The translations under genes were made by a program, and so were the position numbers. A stretch of DNA of 64,000 bases from Phycisphaerae bacterium (lineage in GTDB: Bacteria > Planctomycetota > Phycisphaerae > Phycisphaerales > UBA1924), in the NCBI GenBank assembly GCA_030429705.1, contig JAUIES010000004.1, positions 124,001 to 188,000 of the forward strand, in the 5' to 3' direction. This document shows positions 62,401 to 64,000 of the stretch, piece by piece. The notes below the pieces were generated by a model, which was not told the DNA's origin, did no database searches, and saw only the letters and a program-made list of their open reading frames with translations. How positions within the stretch are numbered: the first letter of the stretch is position 1; each line of letters starts with the position of its first letter.

Positions 62401-63375
62401 ATGGGTCGGTGTGGATTCCCACAGCGGGACTTCGTTTGTGTCTGAGAGCACAGCGAGCGGGCCGGGCTTGTCCATCGTCTGCATGAGCGCCGTGCGGGCA
62501 TCGATCATGCGCTTGAGTTGGATGATCTCCGGCGGGAAGTTGACAATGCCGAACGGCCTGAATCGACCCCCCCAGACATACGCGGTGTTGGTCGGGTGAT
62601 ACCACAGGCGTTCGAGCCAGGTCTTGTCACACGCCAGTTCGCGCAGTTCGCGGGCGGTTTCCTGCTCTTGCGGGTTCGGAGCGATCTCTTCATCAGTCCA
62701 CCAGCCGAGTTGCTCGCCCATTTCTTGAACGAAGACAGCACTGCCGGTTTCGGACGGGTGAATACCGTTCGTTGTGAGTGGCGTGCCATCGCCTGAAACG
62801 GCGGTGAGATCGACAAACGAAGCATCGTGTTGAGCGGCGACTTCGCGCATCGCCTCGGCGTACAGGCGAATGTCACGATTTCGACTCGTGATGACATTGC
62901 CCGTCGGCATCGGCGCACCAAAGTCTTCATGCGCGATTGGGGAGACGAGCACGACACGGGCGCCTTCGCGGGCGAGTGATTGCAGGTTGGTGATGTCTGC
63001 AGTGAGTCTCGATTTGAACTGTTCGAGACCTGCTTCACCCGCAAACGACTCACTCATGCCAAAGCACATCACGAGCACGCTCGGCTGCAGGTTTCGTACA
63101 TAATCTTCGTTCGTTGGAACGGCTGTTTCGCGTGGGCGGAAACCGACTTCATCGCCCGCCCAACCGAGTTGCCAGATGGTTAACTCTGCGTCGGGGTAGG
63201 CAGCCTGCAAAGCGGCATCGAGGTACCCACTTTCAGCGATGCGCTTGGCGTAAGTGCCGCCGATCACAACAACCGTGTCGCCCGATTCCATCGGCATCGG
63301 CTGAGCCAGAGCCGACGGATGGAGCGTGAGCAAGATCGATGCGAGGGCTGCGAACAAAGACTTCGTCAGGTTCAT
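59434..63375 (-). CDS. Giant secreted multidomain protein: SGNH-like, PVC dehydrogenase propeller, HEAT, cytochrome c
   Basis: A 1313-residue exported protein. Signal peptide (about 1-25), SGNH-hydrolase-like domain at about 30-230 (VVIGGTYAKRI, VMCFGMSESF, NGIHPSETGSAV), a beta propeller of the PVC membrane-bound dehydrogenase type at about 340-740 (LPEGYAIENFASE, DTDGDGLADRREIV, HTLGAFEWDPSGGLIFHEG), a HEAT-like helical part at about 750-1100, and a cytochrome c domain with CARCH at about 1141. It ends in a membrane span. Start is ATG at 63375, five codons inside the ORF. Overlaps xylB 3' end by 14 bases. Confidence 0.88.
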   Translation of the reverse strand: MNLTKSLFAALASILLTLHPSALAQPMPMESGDTVVVIGGTYAKRIAESGYLDAALQAAYPDAELTIWQLGWAGDEVGFRPRETAVPTNEDYVRNLQPSVLVMCFGMSESFAGEAGLEQFKSRLTADITNLQSLAREGARVVLVSPIAHEDFGAPMPTGNVITSRNRDIRLYAEAMREVAAQHDASFVDLTAVSGDGTPLTTNGIHPSETGSAVFVQEMGEQLGWWTDEEIAPNPQEQETARELRELACDKTWLERLWYHPTNTAYVWGGRFRPFGIVNFPPEIIQLKRMIDARTALMQTMDKPGPLAVLSDTNEVPLWESTPTHRTLPEDEWTPGEVVAKGTETSLGSLDILPPDEFAKSFTLPEGYAIENFASEQEFPALGNAINMAFDNQHRLWVMAAPTYPHLLPGERPRCKLVILEDTDNDGRADKSTIWADELYIPTGFAVDADGSVYVGQAPDLLKLRDTDGDGLADRREIVASGFAMPDSHHTLGAFEWDPSGGLIFHEGVFCRSAVETPWGTRRTRDAAVWRFEPRTGRLDILSHSGYANPWGHAFDDYGQSVLADASGGANFDFSHVISPFNYPNKPAKPAQILNRGRPTAGCDIISSRHFPDDVQGSFLINQCIGFHGTRWDMLSRSGSTWATKSMPMDLVSSSDTNFRPVGMEIGPDGALYLVDWCNPLIGHMQYSVRDPRRDHDHGRIWRIRHTERPFVDPPVIASASVPALLESLRIPEGNTRQLVRRRLQTMPASQVESAVRDWIGLIPTTDPLRDRLALEVVWILNGLGIVDLNALERVLNAQTAEARAGAVRMIRYWLVEERITTQDASAILRRTIDDSNQLVRLESLVACGFLGTPEAVEIAARASGQEMDNAMRVVFGEVISFLGAESGVVSEVVERVRFERMPAEQLEAVQITESVAGVMLTRADVSIESRLRALDRVSGLNTGDRSRTLVDLLRFARTDDAAVAAGELLLAIPVDDIESRTQDLARLASDTDVRSAARSAAFTALLMRAPAAAEEAQVAPQALLESLAALPDDQAPTWVEERLRSAIEEGQVNALHGITQAARFQGEDSDFTAWLTGLVDRAGDVSFDQWGQSHDTAMAALQTLNQQAAHGSIVLDDAYAVVMPSTATLELGEQIYHDEAIGCARCHGHDGLGLEGFPPLVGSPWVLGNPERAAAIVVGGLNGKITMPDGRQFNSAMEPLGGVLDDEQVAAVVTFVRNEWGNFAEPVTTEAVARARAASQSQSWSVPALTLTYPLTGDRLLSSYEEMKASRPKATIRGPIPVVLAGLGLLLVPTLVAVLLAVMMGNKKATPG

Positions 63376-63404
63376 GGTGCGTACTTTCACGGGGATTGGT
63401 TGCG

Positions 63405-64000
63405 TTACTCAGGATCGCTCGGAACGGCGATGTCCTGTTCGTATGTGCTGAGGAAATGCGCCGACGGGCGAATGCCCTTGGTGAATGCACCGAAGCCAAA
63501 TGGTGTGGGTTTGAATGCACCGACCAGGTCGACATTGGTTCCTTCAGCCGGAATCTTGTCTTCAAGGCCGAGCGTCCAGTAGGCCCCGTTGACGATCATG
63601 CGTCTGGTTCCGGCACTGGCGAGATCAGTCGACGACCCCATGGTGGTTGTAAACACGCGACCGATCGTGCCTTGGTCGCCGGTGTAGGTTCGTGTCCAGC
63701 CTACGGGCATAAGCGGGTTGTTCTTTTCATTCGTCACCGGTTCGTCGTCGGGGTTCATGCCTGCAAGGACCTGCCCGAGGATGATCGGTTGCGAATCGCC
63801 GGGCAGCGGGAGCCGAACACGGTACACATCGGTCGGACCCCAGATGTCTCTGTCTTTGATGCCTCGAGCGATCGGGTGGTCGCGTGCGTCATCAGCGATG
63901 ATGCCTCCGGTTGATTCGACACCATGATGGCCGTGGTGGGCGACCCAGGTTTCACCAAGCACCTGTCGGCCGAAGCCCTGTTCGTAGCCTTCTGTTTTCC
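63405..64000 (-). CDS. ThuA-like domain protein (partial)
   Basis: About 198 residues of a gene running off the right edge. EGYEQGFGRQVLGETW...HHGHHG and DHPIARGIKDRDIWGPTDVYRV are typical of ThuA-like glutamine-amidotransferase-fold proteins, which sit near dehydrogenase-like genes in Planctomycetes. The upstream N-terminal part is outside the window, so the true start is unknown. It is followed by the giant dehydrogenase gene 29 bases downstream, and both are probably one transcript. Confidence 0.82.
   Translation of the reverse strand, partial: KTEGYEQGFGRQVLGETWVAHHGHHGVESTGGIIADDARDHPIARGIKDRDIWGPTDVYRVRLPLPGDSQPIILGQVLAGMNPDDEPVTNEKNNPLMPVGWTRTYTGDQGTIGRVFTTTMGSSTDLASAGTRRMIVNGAYWTLGLEDKIPAEGTNVDLVGAFKPTPFGFGAFTKGIRPSAHFLSTYEQDIAVPSDPE

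Noticed and set aside
1-64000. tRNA, rRNA, CRISPR arrays, prophage or insertion sequences
   Set aside because: No cloverleaf, spaced direct repeats, transposase or phage structural gene was seen in any intergenic stretch.

Overview
This 64 kb window looks like the chromosome of a flagellated member of the Planctomycetes, most probably class Phycisphaerae. The inference rests on gene content: a giant secreted dehydrogenase-like protein with a cytochrome c module next to a ThuA-like gene, a Ser/Thr kinase translationally coupled to an ECF-type sigma factor, prepilin-type proteins, several membrane proteins carrying a CxxC-Y-D/PL...CPECG zinc ribbon, a futalosine-pathway menaquinone gene, and a full FliW-CsrA-flagellin module. 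No rRNA, tRNA, CRISPR array or recognisable transposase was found.

Layout. 1-2437 (minus): ECF-like sigma factor and a transmembrane Ser/Thr kinase with TPR-like repeats, cut by the window edge. 2597-4620 (plus): CheY-like receiver plus HD-GYP phosphodiesterase. 4703-15532 (minus): one long, tightly overlapped operon: histidine kinase, STAS protein, GspE/PilB ATPase, GspF/PilC, PilM, PilN, PilO, a GspB/PilP-like protein, and pseudopilins of GspG, H, J, I and K type; no secretin or prepilin peptidase is present. 15659-26014 (plus): flagellar block flgI-flgJ-flgN-flgK-flgL-fliW-csrA-fliC-fliC, with strong terminators after each flagellin. 26091-31165: Xer recombinase, FAH-family hydrolase, MqnD, a zinc-ribbon membrane protein and PurF. 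31166-39581: ribosomal protein S4, a SurA/PpiD-like anchored protein, GNAT, thiolase, a CPBP protease homologue, two zinc-ribbon membrane proteins and a methyltransferase. 39582-40055 is a non-coding repeat-rich stretch. 40056-48328: hypothetical protein, fumarase, a secreted transglutaminase-fold protein, a prepilin-type protein, adenylate kinase and EF-G. 48329-54510 (minus): O-antigen ligase-like and WecA/MraY-like envelope polysaccharide genes, two tandem paralogous membrane proteins and RlmN. 54647-64000: SDR, TPR lipoprotein, LhgO-like oxidase, xylulokinase, the giant dehydrogenase and a partial ThuA-like gene.

How parts work together. The flagellar block holds late-stage parts (P-ring, rod cap/assembly, chaperone, hook-filament junction, filament) together with the FliW-CsrA partner switch. 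The sequence supports the regulation directly: a full-consensus sigma-54 type -24/-12 element lies just after csrA, upstream of the first flagellin, and the Shine-Dalgarno sequence of both flagellin genes sits in an ANGGAN hexaloop of a small hairpin, the classic CsrA site. The secretion/pilus operon begins with a sensor kinase and a STAS protein, suggesting that pseudopilus activity is tied to a signalling pathway.

The best leads for novelty are the kinase-STAS-pseudopilus operon, the CsrA hairpins, a transglutaminase-fold protein in which the catalytic Cys position is Arg, the zinc-ribbon membrane family, and the tandem 253-residue membrane paralogues. All functional statements come from reading the sequence; no database search was run.
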